A DNA stretch of 64,000 bases, from assembly GCF_963924675.1 (NCBI RefSeq), contig NC_089234.1, positions 56,849,682 to 56,913,681 of the forward strand, given 5' to 3'. Each line of letters begins with the position of its first letter. The stretch's first letter is position 1. This document shows, one piece after another, positions 11,982 through 23,500 of the stretch. The DNA is from Phocoena phocoena. Taxonomy: Eukaryota > Chordata > Mammalia > Artiodactyla > Phocoenidae. The notes under the pieces are model-generated. The model was not told the origin of the DNA and searched no databases. It saw only the letters and a program-made list of their open reading frames with translations. Made by a program: the position numbers and the translations under genes.

Positions 11982-12972
11982 AGAGATATACCATGTTCTT
12001 GGATTGGATGAATCAACATTGTGAAAATGACTATACTACCCAAAGCAATCTACAGATTCAACGCAATCCCCATCAAACTACCAATGGCATTTTTCACAGA
12101 ACTAGAACACAACATTTCAAAATTTGTATGGAAACACAAAAGACCCCGAATAGCCAAAGCAATCTTGAGAAAGAAAAACAGAGCTGAAGAATCAAGCTCC
12201 TGGTCTTCAGACTATACTACACAGCTACAGTAATCAAGACAGTATGGTACTAGCACAAAAACAGAAATATAGATCAACGGAACAGGATAGAATACCAGAG
12301 ATAAACCCACGCACATACGGTCACCCTATTTTTGATAAAGGAGGAAAGAATATACAATGGAGAAAAGACAACTTCTCAATAAGTGGTGCTGGGAAAAGTG
12401 GACAGCTACATGTAAAAGAATGAAATGAGAACACTCCCTAACACCATACGTAAAAATAAACTCAAAATGGATTGAAGATCTAAGTGTAAGGCCAGACATT
12501 ATAAAACTCTTAGAGGAAAACATTGGCAGAACATTCACTCTATGACATAAATCACAGCAAGATCCTTTTTGACCCACCTCCTAGAGAAATGGAAATAAAA
12601 ACAAAAATAAACAAGTTGGATCTAATGAAACTTAAAAGCTTTTGCACAGCAAAGGAAACCATAAACAAGACCAAAGACAACCCTCAGAATGGGAGAAAAT
12701 ATTTGCAAATGAAGCAACAGACAAAGGATTAGTCTCCCAAAATTTACAAGCAGCTTATGCAGCTCAATATCAAAAAAACAAACAACCCAATCCAAAAACG
12801 GGCAGAAGAACTAAACAGACATTTCTCCAGAGAAGACATACAGATTGCCAACAAACACGTGAAAGGTTGCTCAACATCACTAACCATTAGAGAAATGCAA
12901 ATCAAAACTACAATGAGGTATCACGTCACACCAGTCACAATGGCCATCATCAAAAAATCTACAAACAATAAA

Positions 12973-13029
12973 TGCTGGAGAGGGTGTGGAGAAAAGAGAA
13001 CCCTCTTACACTGTTGGTGAGAATGTATA
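12973..13029 (+). pseudogene. ORF2 C-terminal zinc knuckle, with stop
   Basis: The text encodes [15 protein letters not shown], then TGA at 13018-13020, then EC. In L1 ORF2 this is the C-x3-C-x7-H-x4-C knuckle. A Trp codon has become a stop just before the final Cys, so the knuckle would be truncated even if the reading frame upstream were repaired. Confidence 0.8.
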
Positions 13030-13428
13030 TTGATACTGCCACTATGGAGAACAGTATGGAGGTTCCTTAAAAAACTAAAAATAGAACAATTATAAGACCC
13101 AGAAATCCCACTCCTGGGCATATACCCTGAGAAAACCATAATTCAGAAAGAGTCATGGACCACAATGTTCATTGCAGCTCTATTTACAATAGACAGGACA
13201 CGGAAGCAACCTGAGTGTCCATTGACAGATGAACGGATAAAGAAGATGTGGCACGTATATACAATGGAATATTACTCAGCCATAAAAAGAAACAAAGCTG
13301 AGTTATTTGTAGTGATGTGGATGGACCTGGAGACTGTCATACAGAGTGATGTAAGTCAGAAAGAGAAAAATAAATACCATATGCTAACACATATATATGG
13401 AATCTTGAAAAAAAAAAAAAGGTTATGA

Positions 13429-13786
13429 AGAACCTGGGGGCAGGACAGGGATAAAAATACAGATGTAGACAATGGCCTTGAGGATACGGGGAGGGGGAAG
13501 GGTAAGCTGGGGCGAAGTGAGAGAGTGGCATGGACATATATACACTACCAAATGTAAAATAGCTAGCTAGTGGGAAGCAGCCGCATAGCACAGGGAGATC
13601 ATCTCAGTGCTTTGTGACCACCTAGAGGGGTGGGTTGGGGAGGGTGGGAGGGAGACGCAAGAGGGAGGAGATATGGGGATATACGTATATGTGTAGCTGA
13701 TTCACTTTGTTATAAAGCAGAAACTAACACACCATTGTAAAGCAATTATACTCCAATAAAGATGTTAAAAAAGAAATCCAAAAAAG
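13429..13786 (+). promoter_or_regulatory. L1 3'UTR with polyadenylation signal
   Basis: Contains the G-rich stretch typical of L1 3'UTRs (around 13485-13510 and 13626-13655) and the 'cattgtaaagcaattatactccaataaa' end. AATAAA is at 13755-13760, followed by GATGTT and a short A-rich tail interrupted by other bases, which ends at the right target duplication (13787). Confidence 0.9.
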
Positions 13787-13799
13787 AAAACCAAGTCAG
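13787..13799. repeat. Target-site duplication of L1, right copy
   Basis: AAAACCAAGTCAG, identical to 8063-8075. Removing 8076-13799 rejoins the two halves of a MIR without gain or loss. Confidence 0.9.
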
Positions 13800-14314
13800 C
13801 CTGACCCACAAATTTCAAGAGGTTTCCCCAGCGCCACAGCCTCTCAGCAGCAGAGGCCCCAGATCTTTGTCATACTCCACTCCTGGCCATCATCCACTTT
13901 GCCTCACACCACTGTCAACTGGGCACTTATCTGGTCCCTTCTGCAGGACTGTCAACTTCAAGAGCACAGGGGCCAACACCTGTATTGATAGTGAATGCCT
14001 TGCAGCTCCTAACAAAGCAACTTCTCCAAGCATTAAGAAAGGGTTATCAAGTGAGAGGGAGTTTACTAATAGCATGGGCAATTTTAAAGGCAGAATACCT
14101 AATCTTTAAAGAAACAAATAATCATCTTTGACCACAGAAACATGACGGAGCACAAGTTAATATTTTACCGTTAATTATTAATCCCCGCTGAGGATTTAGT
14201 TTTTGTCATATGTTCAAACAGAATGTAATCAGAATGTAATATATTACAACCTCCAAGTAATGAGGGTAATGAGGGTGTACACATGGTTGTGTGTGTGTGT
14301 ATCACATTTCTTGT
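13800..14314. other. MIR remainder then single-copy DNA
   Basis: The first bases complete the interrupted MIR; the rest is unique. The 115-aa open frame at 13762-14109 is a chance frame that begins in the L1 tail. Short direct repeats (taatgaggg twice near 14260-14275) and a short GT run (about 14285-14301) are present. Confidence 0.5.
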
Positions 14315-14545
14315 GTGCTAATCGCATGGAGGCATTTTAAGCACACGCTTTCATTTAACTATCTCAACAACCTTAAGGAGTATCATTATTACTATCATTT
14401 TATAGATAAGGCAGTCGGGATTTAGAGAGGTTAAATAACTTGCCCAAGAGCACCTATCTAGCATGTGGGGAATTTAGAATTCCAACCAACGCATCTTGAT
14501 TTCACAGCCTGAATCCCAACCACTGTGCAATGAACTCGATGCTCA
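14315..14545 (-). repeat. MIR SINE
   Basis: Reverse-complement MIR text: tttcatttaactatctcaacaacctta, then ttatagataaggcag...gagaggttaaataacttgcccaag near 14400-14450, and a degenerate end near 14520. Old and diverged. Confidence 0.8.
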
Positions 14546-15784
14546 AAGGTGCCTGGCGAAGAAAAACTTCCTGGGTTTAGTACATATACTAAGACAGGTT
14601 ATATATTTCCAGTAAGATATGATTAAATTCATGTGAATATGCAACATGTTTTGTGGTCTGGCGTATACATAAAACCATTAAGTTATTTATTAAAAATAAT
14701 TGACGATGCAATGTAGACATAAGAGTGCTTCAGATCTCTTTAGCCCTTTGGGGTTGACATCACCAATGGTGTCTATGGTCAACCTCTACCAGCTCATAAA
14801 AACCAATGGTTAAAATTTCAGGAATGCTGTATTTAAGTTGCTAAACACAGCCATTATTTAAAATTCAATTATATACACTTGCGATTGGATAAATTTAAAG
14901 GGTATTATGTAACCAAACTCAGTACTTTCCAATTATTTTACACAACTTTACTACTATTTATGTTCTTGAAAGTATTCATGTCTATTATATCTACATAGTG
15001 TAAATACTATATAATGATATGCTATAATGATATGCTTATAATGATATGAGATACTTCGTATCTCTTCCCATCTCTTCAGTGATGTCACTTTGGTAGCCTG
15101 ACATCAGCCATGATAGGAGTATTTACAGCAGAAACTGGCAAATGCTACAAATTAGGGATTTATTATCTTGATTTTTTTTTTAACTTAAGAAAATGATGGA
15201 AACATGTTAATTACACAGATTAAACTTACAAGTTATGTTGTGTCTGTAGGTATTACGTTGTGAATAGCACCAAAAAGTTGAGGAAATATTCTTCAAATAT
15301 TCAAAAACCACTATCTGATTCAGTAAAGAAGTTGCTCATGCCATTGACAAAAGAGTAAAGTTCTGACATACTCAGTAAGAAAAAAATATAGTTGACATTC
15401 ATGTCAGGACTACACTTAATCATCAATTGCAACCTTACGTTGGCAATGGATATGAAAGTTTGGCCAAAATAATACAAAATATTTGGTGAGACTGAACAAG
15501 CTGAATGGAATTTATAACAAAAAGGATTATATGTTTAATTTTATTTGTAAATTGTGTGCTACTCATCCTTTATATACATAAAGATTACAATAAGCTTATG
15601 CATACATTTATATGCATAATGTTTTTTTCCAGAGAGCTGGTTGCTAAATATTTCCAGCACAGTACTGCATATAACCCTTATTATATAATGTCTAAGGTAT
15701 GTTTGGGGCTATAGAGAAAAGGATAATTAAGAAAGAAGCTAATTAAGCTTCAAAGATTCTGTCTTCAACTTATTTGATGTCTGA
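14546..15784. other. AT-rich single-copy DNA with a small minisatellite
   Basis: No gene is supported. A three-copy 13-bp tandem repeat lies at 15010-15049 (unit tataatgatatgc). A T9 run lies near 15172-15181. The 69-aa frame at 15505-15714 is AT-rich chance sequence. Confidence 0.5.
15010..15049. repeat. 13-bp tandem repeat, three copies
   Basis: Copies at 15010-15022, 15023-15035 and 15037-15049, all tataatgatatgc or one base different, with a single T between the second and third. Confidence 0.9.
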
Positions 15785-15905
15785 TGCCTTACTGACTAAG
15801 ACTTAGATCCAAGCTCCATCCGGCTACATGACCTTGGGTATTAAGCTCTTAAAGCTATACTTTCCTCCACTGTAAAATGGTAATAACCATAATAGTCACG
15901 ATGAT
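15785..15905 (+). repeat. MIR SINE fragment (sense)
   Basis: 'Ggctacatgaccttgggta' then 'ctttcctccactgtaaaatggtaataa' matches the sense MIR core (ctgtgtgaccttgggcaa...tcctcatctgtaaaatgggg). Confidence 0.75.
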
Positions 15906-15919
15906 GATCACGGTGACGA

Positions 15920-16190
15920 TAGTTAAAAATTGCTAACACTTACTTGTGCTTACTTTGTGTCTGGGACTATGGTAAACACATTCCATATATTAATTTATTC
16001 AATTTTTACAACAGTTCCATGAGGCAGTTCTGATTCCTATTCCTGTTTTACAGATGAGGAAAACTGAGGCCCAGAGAAATTAAGCAGGTTCTTGGGTTAC
16101 TAGTATGTAGCAGAGCTGGGCCACAAAGCCAGGTAGCTTGTCTCCAGTGGCTACTGCCTTAACCATTATGACACTATACGACCTTTCTTC
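15920..16190 (-). repeat. MIR SINE (antisense)
   Basis: Reverse-complement MIR: ttattcaatttttacaacagttccatgaggcag near 16000, then ttacagatgaggaaaactgaggcccagagaaattaag near 16045-16083, ending in ctgccttaaccattatgacactat. It lies head-to-head with the sense MIR fragment just upstream. Confidence 0.85.
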
Positions 16191-16247
16191 CCATTAAAGG
16201 CAAAGAATAAATAAGGTAAGAGATGAAGATCTTAGCATTGCTCATTA

Positions 16248-16301
16248 AATATTAACGTACTTTTACTTCACTCCAATATTAACATACTTTTACTTCACTT
16301 T
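16248..16301. repeat. 27-bp tandem duplication
   Basis: Unit aatattaacrtacttttacttcac plus three bases, at 16248-16274 and 16275-16301, differing at three or so positions. A simple slippage or unequal-exchange product. Confidence 0.9.
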
Positions 16302-17850
16302 TGCATAACATCTTACCTATTCAACTAGATTTCAGTTTCTTAAGAGGGAGGGCTACGGTTTTATGGCTTCTACCTTTCATAGTAGCTGCAACAGGGACAT
16401 GCACACTACGTGTAATCAAATTATTTATTACTTGAATAGACTCTACTCCTCACTTGTCAAGCAGAAAAGCACTACTGAGATCCCTTCTGAGGGCAAAAGT
16501 AGTGAGATCTTTAGCCTAGTTACAATCTGGATTCATCCACAGATTCCCTGCATTATTGTGACGGTCTGTCTTTAGTAAATAACTACATATGGCATTTCTC
16601 ATCTGGGTTTGTAGGGTTGTCTTAGAAATAATATTATGTCATGGTAGTCTTACAGGGTTGATTTACTTTGGCTTAAAAGAAGGAACTTGCCTCATGTGTC
16701 TCTCTTCCTCTCACAGAGATTTTTTTATTCTCAAGGGCTATAGGTCAAGTTCTGTCCTTGGAACCAAAGTAGTTTTCCAAAATGAGGTGGAGCCAGCTAT
16801 GTCAAACTGGGCCAGCTCTGCTGTCAGTGCCTTTCCCAAATACATCAGACTCTCTGCTTGTAAAAATAAATTGATACCAATGCAAGAAATTTATTAGGAG
16901 ATGACAGCACGGTTCATAATGGAAATATGGAAAAAACATCATCCTTCAAAACTGACAGTTTATCCATCATGCCTCAGATTCCTGAGATAGAAGCAGGCAC
17001 TGTCACATACAATCTGCTGAGGACACATCTTCTTGGATTTCCTTATGACAGGAAACTCTGAAATAATCCAGAAGAAGGGAAGGACTTGTGCTGCCCTTAA
17101 TGTGCTCAGCCATAAATTTTTAGTAATAGCAGAAGAAACATGTGGCCAAGGAAATGAATGATGGGGGAAATCAGGAGGCCTGGAATTCTCAAATGGCCCC
17201 TTCTTTTCTCTCGGGGGTGATGAACTGGGACAGGGGTCAGAGAGGGTTACTGCACTGCTGTGAGGGACATCAATACCCTGTTATGTACAAGTAAAGCCAA
17301 CAGGTGGCAGGGCACCACTGCAGACACACCACAGTTGGCCCAGCTTCAGGTCTGGTGATCAGGTCACCTTGCCCCGCCAACTTTCCAACTGTGGTTATTT
17401 CTCTTAGCTAGTTCTTTGTATTGATAACCTTGAGACAATTTAGGAGGGCCATTTTAATTAGGAATAAATGCAAGGATATTCGTGGGAATCAGAAGAGGCC
17501 TGACTTTGCAGGCTTAATAAGGTGACCTACCCAACCCTGTATGAAATAATTGTGTATTGTATTAAAAGCCACTTTGGAAAATAAAAGAGTGGTAGTAAAC
17601 TGGAATGAAATGAGCATGATATTAAGGGGAAAAATATTCACTGCCAATTTTATGGGGCCTTAAAATATTTATGTTCTAAACTTGCATTCTTTGGAGATTT
17701 GCTGAGTGTTGCTAGAACTAGGGAACTTTTTAAATGAGATACATGCATATTTTTAGAATTTACAGATCTTTTTTAGCAAAAATAGAAAGTCATAAATGTG
17801 AAATGGAAACCTAAACAAGGCTAGTACAGCATTAAGGGTCTTATAGTCTT
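16302..17850. other. Single-copy DNA
   Basis: No recognised gene. Open frames at 16363-16575 and 16589-16897 (+) start at or near ordinary codons but resemble no family. No young insertion is visible. Confidence 0.45.
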
Positions 17851-18013
17851 TTGTTAAAGTCTTTATTGAATTTGTTACAATATTGCTTCTGTTTTATGTT
17901 TTGGTTTTTTGCTCACGAGGCATGTGGGATCTCAGCTCCCCGACCAGGGATCAAACCAGCACCCCCTGCATTGGAAGGTAAAGTATTAACCACTGGACCG
18001 CCAGGAGTCCCAT
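17851..18013 (-). mobile_element. CHR-2-like tRNA-derived SINE
   Basis: The minus strand carries the head gggactcctggcggtccagtgg, a Pol III B-box equivalent (GGGATCAAACC at 17948-17958, reverse complement), and the 3' body that ends with the (a)ataaagact tail. Flanked by near-identical duplications: GGTCTTATAGTCTT at 17837-17850 and GGTCTTATATTCTT at 18014-18027 (13 of 14). Mobilised by L1. More diverged than the CHR-1 SINEs in the last 14 kb, so older. Confidence 0.85.
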
Positions 18014-18027
18014 GGTCTTATATTCTT

Positions 18028-19199
18028 AATTCGCTCTTTATATTGGAAAAATAAAAGCACGGGAAATTTTATTTAAATGTGAATAATATGCAAGGAATCT
18101 TTGAGGTCAGTTTCTATTTGATTAAGGTACAGAGACACCAGCACAACTATGATATCCCAAATAAACTTGGGTTTTGTTGCATTTGTTGTGTTGTGTGGAT
18201 AGGAACAGGGTATGTGGGTTCTTGGGTTACTTAAGCACAGAGTCAAATACAGGGTTTTGATCCACTGCCCAAAATAAATCCCTAAGAACATCAGGGAAAT
18301 AAATTACATGTCCTTAGTCATAGGTAACAGGGTTTGAAAAACAGCGACACTCAATCCTTCTTTAAATGCTCTCATCCTCTGAAAGAGGCAAATGAACTTC
18401 TAATTGTTCACATTTGTTTCGGCCAATCTTCCTGGTTCCCTGTCTCAAGAAAGACCTAAAACTCCGTTCACTTTACATATCCAAATTAAATATATCTGTT
18501 TTATTTTGCTTTCTATGTAAGTGCGTGCCAGCATGACTTAACATTCATCCAGTTTATTTCAATATTAGTGGAAAACAAGTCATTTTTCAGTTTAATGAGT
18601 AGCATCAGTGTCTGACTTTTAACCAAAAATGTGACCTTAAACTTGATGGATCTCACCAGAAGGCACATTTTCAAATTACTTTTCTATCAGAGGTTATGAA
18701 TATGGCTTCCCAAATTACTGTGACAGCTGTGAGGGGAAAGCCTGCATTACACGTAGAGCAGCTTAAAACAAAACTCAGACCTAACAAAATGGTAGTTTCA
18801 TTTGTGAACAAGAAAAAGGGAATGGAGAAAAAAGTATGAACCATATGGGAGGAGGAAAAAAAAAAACCTCCTTTGAGCTTTAGGCAACAGGAGAAAAGAA
18901 TCATGTAAAGCAGTTGAAATTCCCATACTTTTCTGTTACTACCATTTTTGTTTCCAAATCGTTCTAAAATGGGAAGGTGAAGGCTGAGCATTACTGATTC
19001 AAAAAAACTCCAAGAGGACATCTGATATTTCTTCCTTATTAAGGAGGATGGAGTATAACTGATGTGTCTAGTGCCTGGCCAATTCCAACTTTTTGAGAAT
19101 GCTGCTTCATGTGTGGACGTTATTTTTGGACTACTGAACGCCAGAAAATAATGAGCCGGCATTCAGCTTTGGTGAATAAGGTCCTGAATTTTCATCTAA
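18028..19199. other. Single-copy DNA with a 163-codon open frame
   Basis: No repeat is recognised. A minus-strand ATG-initiated frame (18671-19162) is the longest frame outside repeats. Its product is Phe/Ser-rich with no family signature. I do not call it a gene, but it is discussed under findings. Confidence 0.4.
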
Positions 19200-19460
19200 A
19201 AGCAGTTTTGAGTTATTGCTGTAGATAAGGTGCAACTGTGCAAGGGAACTTTATCCACGTTTCTCCCATGAATCATAAATGAGGAAAAAAATTACCGTCT
19301 AAATCGCACTTAAAAGGAATAAAGTCTTTTCATGTCATACATGATTTATCAAAATGATCTCATTTTAAGGGTACTGTGGTGTATCTTGATTAATCACATT
19401 AGGAAGCGTGATGAATGGCCTCTTTAATGGTAACACAGGATTTATTGGCAACATCCCGAC
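19200..19460. promoter_or_regulatory. Candidate conserved regulatory block with PBX/HOX-like palindrome
   Basis: Repeat-free AT-rich sequence with homeodomain-type words, including the perfect palindrome TGATTAATCA at 19387-19396 (similar to PBX-HOX/MEIS composite sites), and retained CpGs in an otherwise CpG-poor region. Function is inferred only from composition and motifs. Confidence 0.3.
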
Positions 19461-19839
19461 TTGAACCAGAAGGGTAAGAAGTAAAATATACAATAGATAG
19501 CTAATACAGATAGGGTGTCACTAATGCTCTGACTTGTTTTAAGATTACACGGGGAGCCTTAGTTTCAGGGGATTCTGAAACCTCCAGGTGGTGGAGAGCA
19601 ATCAAGTGTTGCACTGGAACTTGGACACAACCATGATTAGACTGTAACCCTTCCCTAACCTGTTGCAACCCAAGTAAAACCGTCCACTCTGCTGGACCAT
19701 AAAGAGAAGGAGTGTGTGCAATCTGGACAAATAACGGAAATTCCTAGTAGGAAGAGGTGGACACTGCCTTTTGAGATCAGCGCTCCCACCCTTCTCGTCC
19801 TATTTCAATATCCTCTTCACATTTCACTTTAATATCCTA

Positions 19840-20580
19840 AATGCCTTTTTTTTTTTTTCCAGCCTGCTCTAGTGTGCTCCCACTAATTTCCTCTAAGGCT
19901 GACAGATCAGAGGTTTTCCTCGAACTGTTCCTTTTAGAGCTGAGGAACCCTCCTCGTAATCCTGCTGCTTGTCTGCAATTAATCCTTCCAGTTGTCACAT
20001 TATTACTACCACCACCCACAGACAGAGGAAGCCCCGACCCACTGGACACTGGCTCCCGACTGAAGCTTCAAAGGTGCCAATCACACCCTACTCAGAAAGG
20101 TGCCTGCTGTCAGCATCAGAGGTTTCCATTCTCTCCTCCCCGCTGATCAAACATTCTTCCTCAGAAGATTAATTCAGAGTCTCCGCCCATTTCCTCCCAG
20201 ATCCTCTTTCCCTTTTCGGTTTACCCAACGATCCATCTTTGCTTCGCAAAGGGAAGCCACGGATAATAGAAGCCCTTTCAAAACAAAAGCTGGGCAAAGG
20301 CAAATTTAAGTCCCAGCTGTTATCAACTTTTTTATTTTTTTTAAACTCATTTAAACACCTTAAGGCAGTGAGGATTAGGGCCTGGCCTGAAATGCCATTC
20401 TTTGATCAAAGACCCCAAGACTTTACACAAACATAATCCCAAGGCGGTGGATGCGTCTCAGCAGGCTGAATTGATTTGTTTGACCGCAGCGCTGGGATGG
20501 GTTAGAAAAGCTGTACACTGGTTTTCCCAACTCCCAACGTATTTGTATCACCAGGCCGAGTGACGTAGAAATTATATATT
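19840..20580. promoter_or_regulatory. Candidate enhancer, CpG-retaining, TCF/LEF palindrome
   Basis: A repeat-free block with many CpGs spread over AT-rich DNA. It carries the 12-bp perfect palindrome CTTTGATCAAAG at 20400-20411 (two opposed TCF/LEF core words), a RUNX-like TGACCGCA near 20481-20488, and a CRE-like GTGACGTA near 20560. The open frames on both strands (19837-20436) overlap and look incidental. Confidence 0.35.
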
Positions 20581-23500
20581 TTCTTACATCTTAACTGGAG
20601 CAAAGTCATCTGCAGATTCAGACATACCTATGGGGAGACGATGCAGTGAGAAGGGAATGTGGGCAGTGTGGGTGCCTGCTAGAGCCTGTTCCATCCTGGG
20701 GTAGGGAGCAGAGGGGAAAGCTCCAAAAAGGGAGGTGAGAAGGAAGCAGCTCCACTGTCTCTGATGTGGAGTGAAAGTGTGACTTCCCAGACAAAAACCT
20801 GTGTTTACATTACCCAATGCTACTGGAATCTTCTCTAGTCGCTTAGTAACCCCAGTTACCAGTCCCTATTAAAGGGGCCTTTGAAGGAGAAAACAGCAGG
20901 ACCTTCCATGTGACTCATTCGCCAGGTCCCTCACCATTTATCAACGTCTTTCAGGACCACAGGCCAGGACCGACTAACAGTAAAATCTTCAAGAAGGGGT
21001 TTGGAGATGGCCGATAACAAATTCTCGTATTGAATCATGGCTCAATAGGGTTTACGCTTGCCATATGTATCTAGTAGTAAATAATTCTGAAGTTGCATAA
21101 TAAAGAAAATATGTAATGTGAAGGTTGAAGGGACAATTGCAAATCAACATTCAAGCCTAGCGAGATGTCTTTATAGAGAGATTTTTTTCTTTGGATTTTC
21201 GGGGGTTTGGGGCAGGTTGTTATTCATACTACAGAGAGACTGTCAGAAAATGACTTTGCAGTCATATATAATGAAGAATTCTTGACTGTTATGACTATGT
21301 TGGGGCAAGTGACCACGCATTTCCAGAGTAGGTTATAGAATCTCCCTTGTTGAACAGTTTGGAAAGAAAAGATTACCTTTTTGATTGTAAAATGATACAA
21401 TCCAATTCAAAGTTCTTTAGGAAAATAAATGGGGAGGAGGGACTTTATGGAGTCCAAAGGTCCGTAGTTTCAGGTATGGTTGGACCCAGGTGTTCAAACT
21501 TATCATTAGGGCTTCCTATCTCTTAGCTTTGTCCTCCTCCATGCCAGCTTCAGTTTCTCCACCGGGTGACTTACCAGGAGCTTCGGATCTACATGAGACC
21601 ATCTTCAAAGACAATAGAAAGAACCTCTGTTGCCTGAAAGTTCCAAGCAAAATCTGGGAATCCATGGCCTGTGTTGGGTTACGTGTCCCTCCTTGAATGA
21701 ATCTCTGTGGTCAGGAAAAGGAACACTCTGCTCAACTGAGCCTGAATCGTGGTCCGTTCCTAGTGCTGGGGCAGCAACTGGCCTCCCAGAGCACTACAGA
21801 TTCAAGGTAGGTGGGTGGTGACCCCCCCAGAGATAAATCTGTTCTAGAATACAGTGTAATGTACACCCTAAAGGCCAAAAGAGCAAATTCTCCTTCAAAA
21901 GCAGACAAATTCCTACGTAAGTCTTTTGGAGCCCCTCACTGCATACCAGAGACATTCAAAACATCTCATCACCATCTCTGGGCAAAACTGAACCCATTAT
22001 TCAATAGCCCAATTCTGATTCGTCATGAACATCAACAGAAGGCCTCCACATCCAGAAAGTTCTTCCCATGAGGCCTTCTGGATATCATATATTTTAAACT
22101 TTTCAGGCTCTCAATTGGCACCAAAGAGCTTTAAAATACAATTATTTTTTAACAAGCTTGGTATCCCACAGAAGATTAAAAAAAGCTACAGCGATCTAAA
22201 GGGAGCAGCATGAGGGAAGGGCCAGAGAGAGATGCTGGGGTCATAGTACAACACGGAAAAAGGAGACCAAAAACACAGACTGACAACTGAACCACCAGTC
22301 ATCACAATAGACATTTGGAATAATGACACCCCATCCTCCTACCCCACCTCCTCACACATACACATGTCAGTAGCATAAAGTTAAAATCAGTTTAATATTT
22401 CCTGTATAAGTCAGGAATTAGATATTTAATTTCTAATTAGCATGTGTCAAGTAGCTACTGGTCACTGGGATGAGACATTATTCCTACTTTGTCCACACGC
22501 GGAACAGATAACACCACAAGAAAACAGGTGACTACTATGAAAGAGTAGTACAGAGAAGTGCTACAGGAACAACACTCTAAAAAGTTTTAATCCTACACTA
22601 CGTAAATAATAAATTATGTACCTCTCTTATTTTCCAAAGGCATTTTCCTGTCACTCTGTCACTCAGCCCTCTTTTTACCTCTTTCTAAAGGTCATGTTGA
22701 GGATGGCCCTGAATACAGTCAAGAATTCAAGTTCATTGCTGTCTTAGCAGATGAGGACACTGGGCTCAGGTAGCATGGGTGAGTCCCTGAAGATCTGTGT
22801 CATACGTAAAACCGGGACCTTGGTGGACTTAGAACTGGCTACTACATTAGAGTTTTACACCCTCATAAAGACCCAGAGGAAGCAGGAAGGATTCTCTGCT
22901 CAGAAACTCAACACCCACTACGATGACCAAAGTGGGATAGATGTGAACGTTCTGTTAGGCTACTGAAAGTCTTCTGGGCTACAGCCCACATGCTCTGAAT
23001 GTCTACACCAGGATAGCTAAAATCTGAAGAAAAACCATGTAGCTTGGATGCTGACACTTAGCATCTGTGTGTGCAGATGTATCCACGCATGGGAACTGCA
23101 GAGGACGGCATAAGTATATAAAAGGCTTCAAGTTCCAAACACAGTCTTTCTTTGTAAAGTTAATATTAATCGCCCATTTGTGAGCCTTTCTAGATAAGGA
23201 TTTCATTCTGTGGTATGTTATCCCAAGCAGCAGCAAACAGATGCCTATCTATATGAACAGCCAAGAACACTGAATACTCATTACTCTCTAGATGTGAACA
23301 TTTTACCCCTACATTATTAAATATTAACTTTCCCAATACTCATGCTTTAGATTACAAAATATAGTTGCTATAGTAGAATGGAGTCAAGAAAAATAATAGA
23401 AAATGGTTTAATGGATGCAAAGTCATTTGAGACATAACCCCCAAACATCTTTATTCCTTTCTTTTTTTTTCAAAATTATCTGATAATCATTCACAGAGCT

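Larger units (their letters stand above)
9594..13428 (+). pseudogene. L1 ORF2 (endonuclease / reverse transcriptase), multiply broken
   Basis: ORF2p nicks DNA and reverse-transcribes L1 RNA at the nick. The expected ATG is at 9594-9596, but the frame is lost within a few codons (apparent 1-base loss) and stops near 9620. Recognisable pieces in order: endonuclease (about 9616-10300, with VNIYAPN and DFNTPLS), a stop-rich linker (10120-10800), reverse transcriptase (10811-11981, split), and a C-terminal zinc-knuckle region (about 12970-13030). The natural stop (TAA in the consensus I recall) has become TTG, so the last frame runs on to TGA at 13426-13428. Many independent frameshifts and stops show long neutral decay. 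Confidence 0.9.
8076..13786 (+). mobile_element. LINE-1 (cetartiodactyl type), near full length, inactivated
   Basis: A 5.7-kb non-LTR retrotransposon: 5'UTR (8076-8682), ORF1 (broken start at 8683, main frame 8756-9535), intergenic spacer, ORF2 (9594 to about 13428, broken), 3'UTR with AATAAA at 13755-13760 and a short interrupted A-tail. A 13-bp target duplication (8063-8075 and 13787-13799) brackets it, so this is one insertion by target-primed reverse transcription. It lies inside a MIR. The sequence is close to the consensus I recall for whale/dolphin L1, so it is much younger than the other LINE relics here. It lacks intact ORFs and cannot be autonomous. The 5' end probably falls within the 5'UTR. 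Confidence 0.95.

Noticed and set aside
17851..18013. tRNA-like promoter boxes (also at 50.4, 58.1, 59.5 and 61.5 kb)
   Set aside because: A/B boxes belong to tRNA-derived SINEs. None can fold as a complete functional tRNA with an acceptor stem, so no tRNA gene is called.
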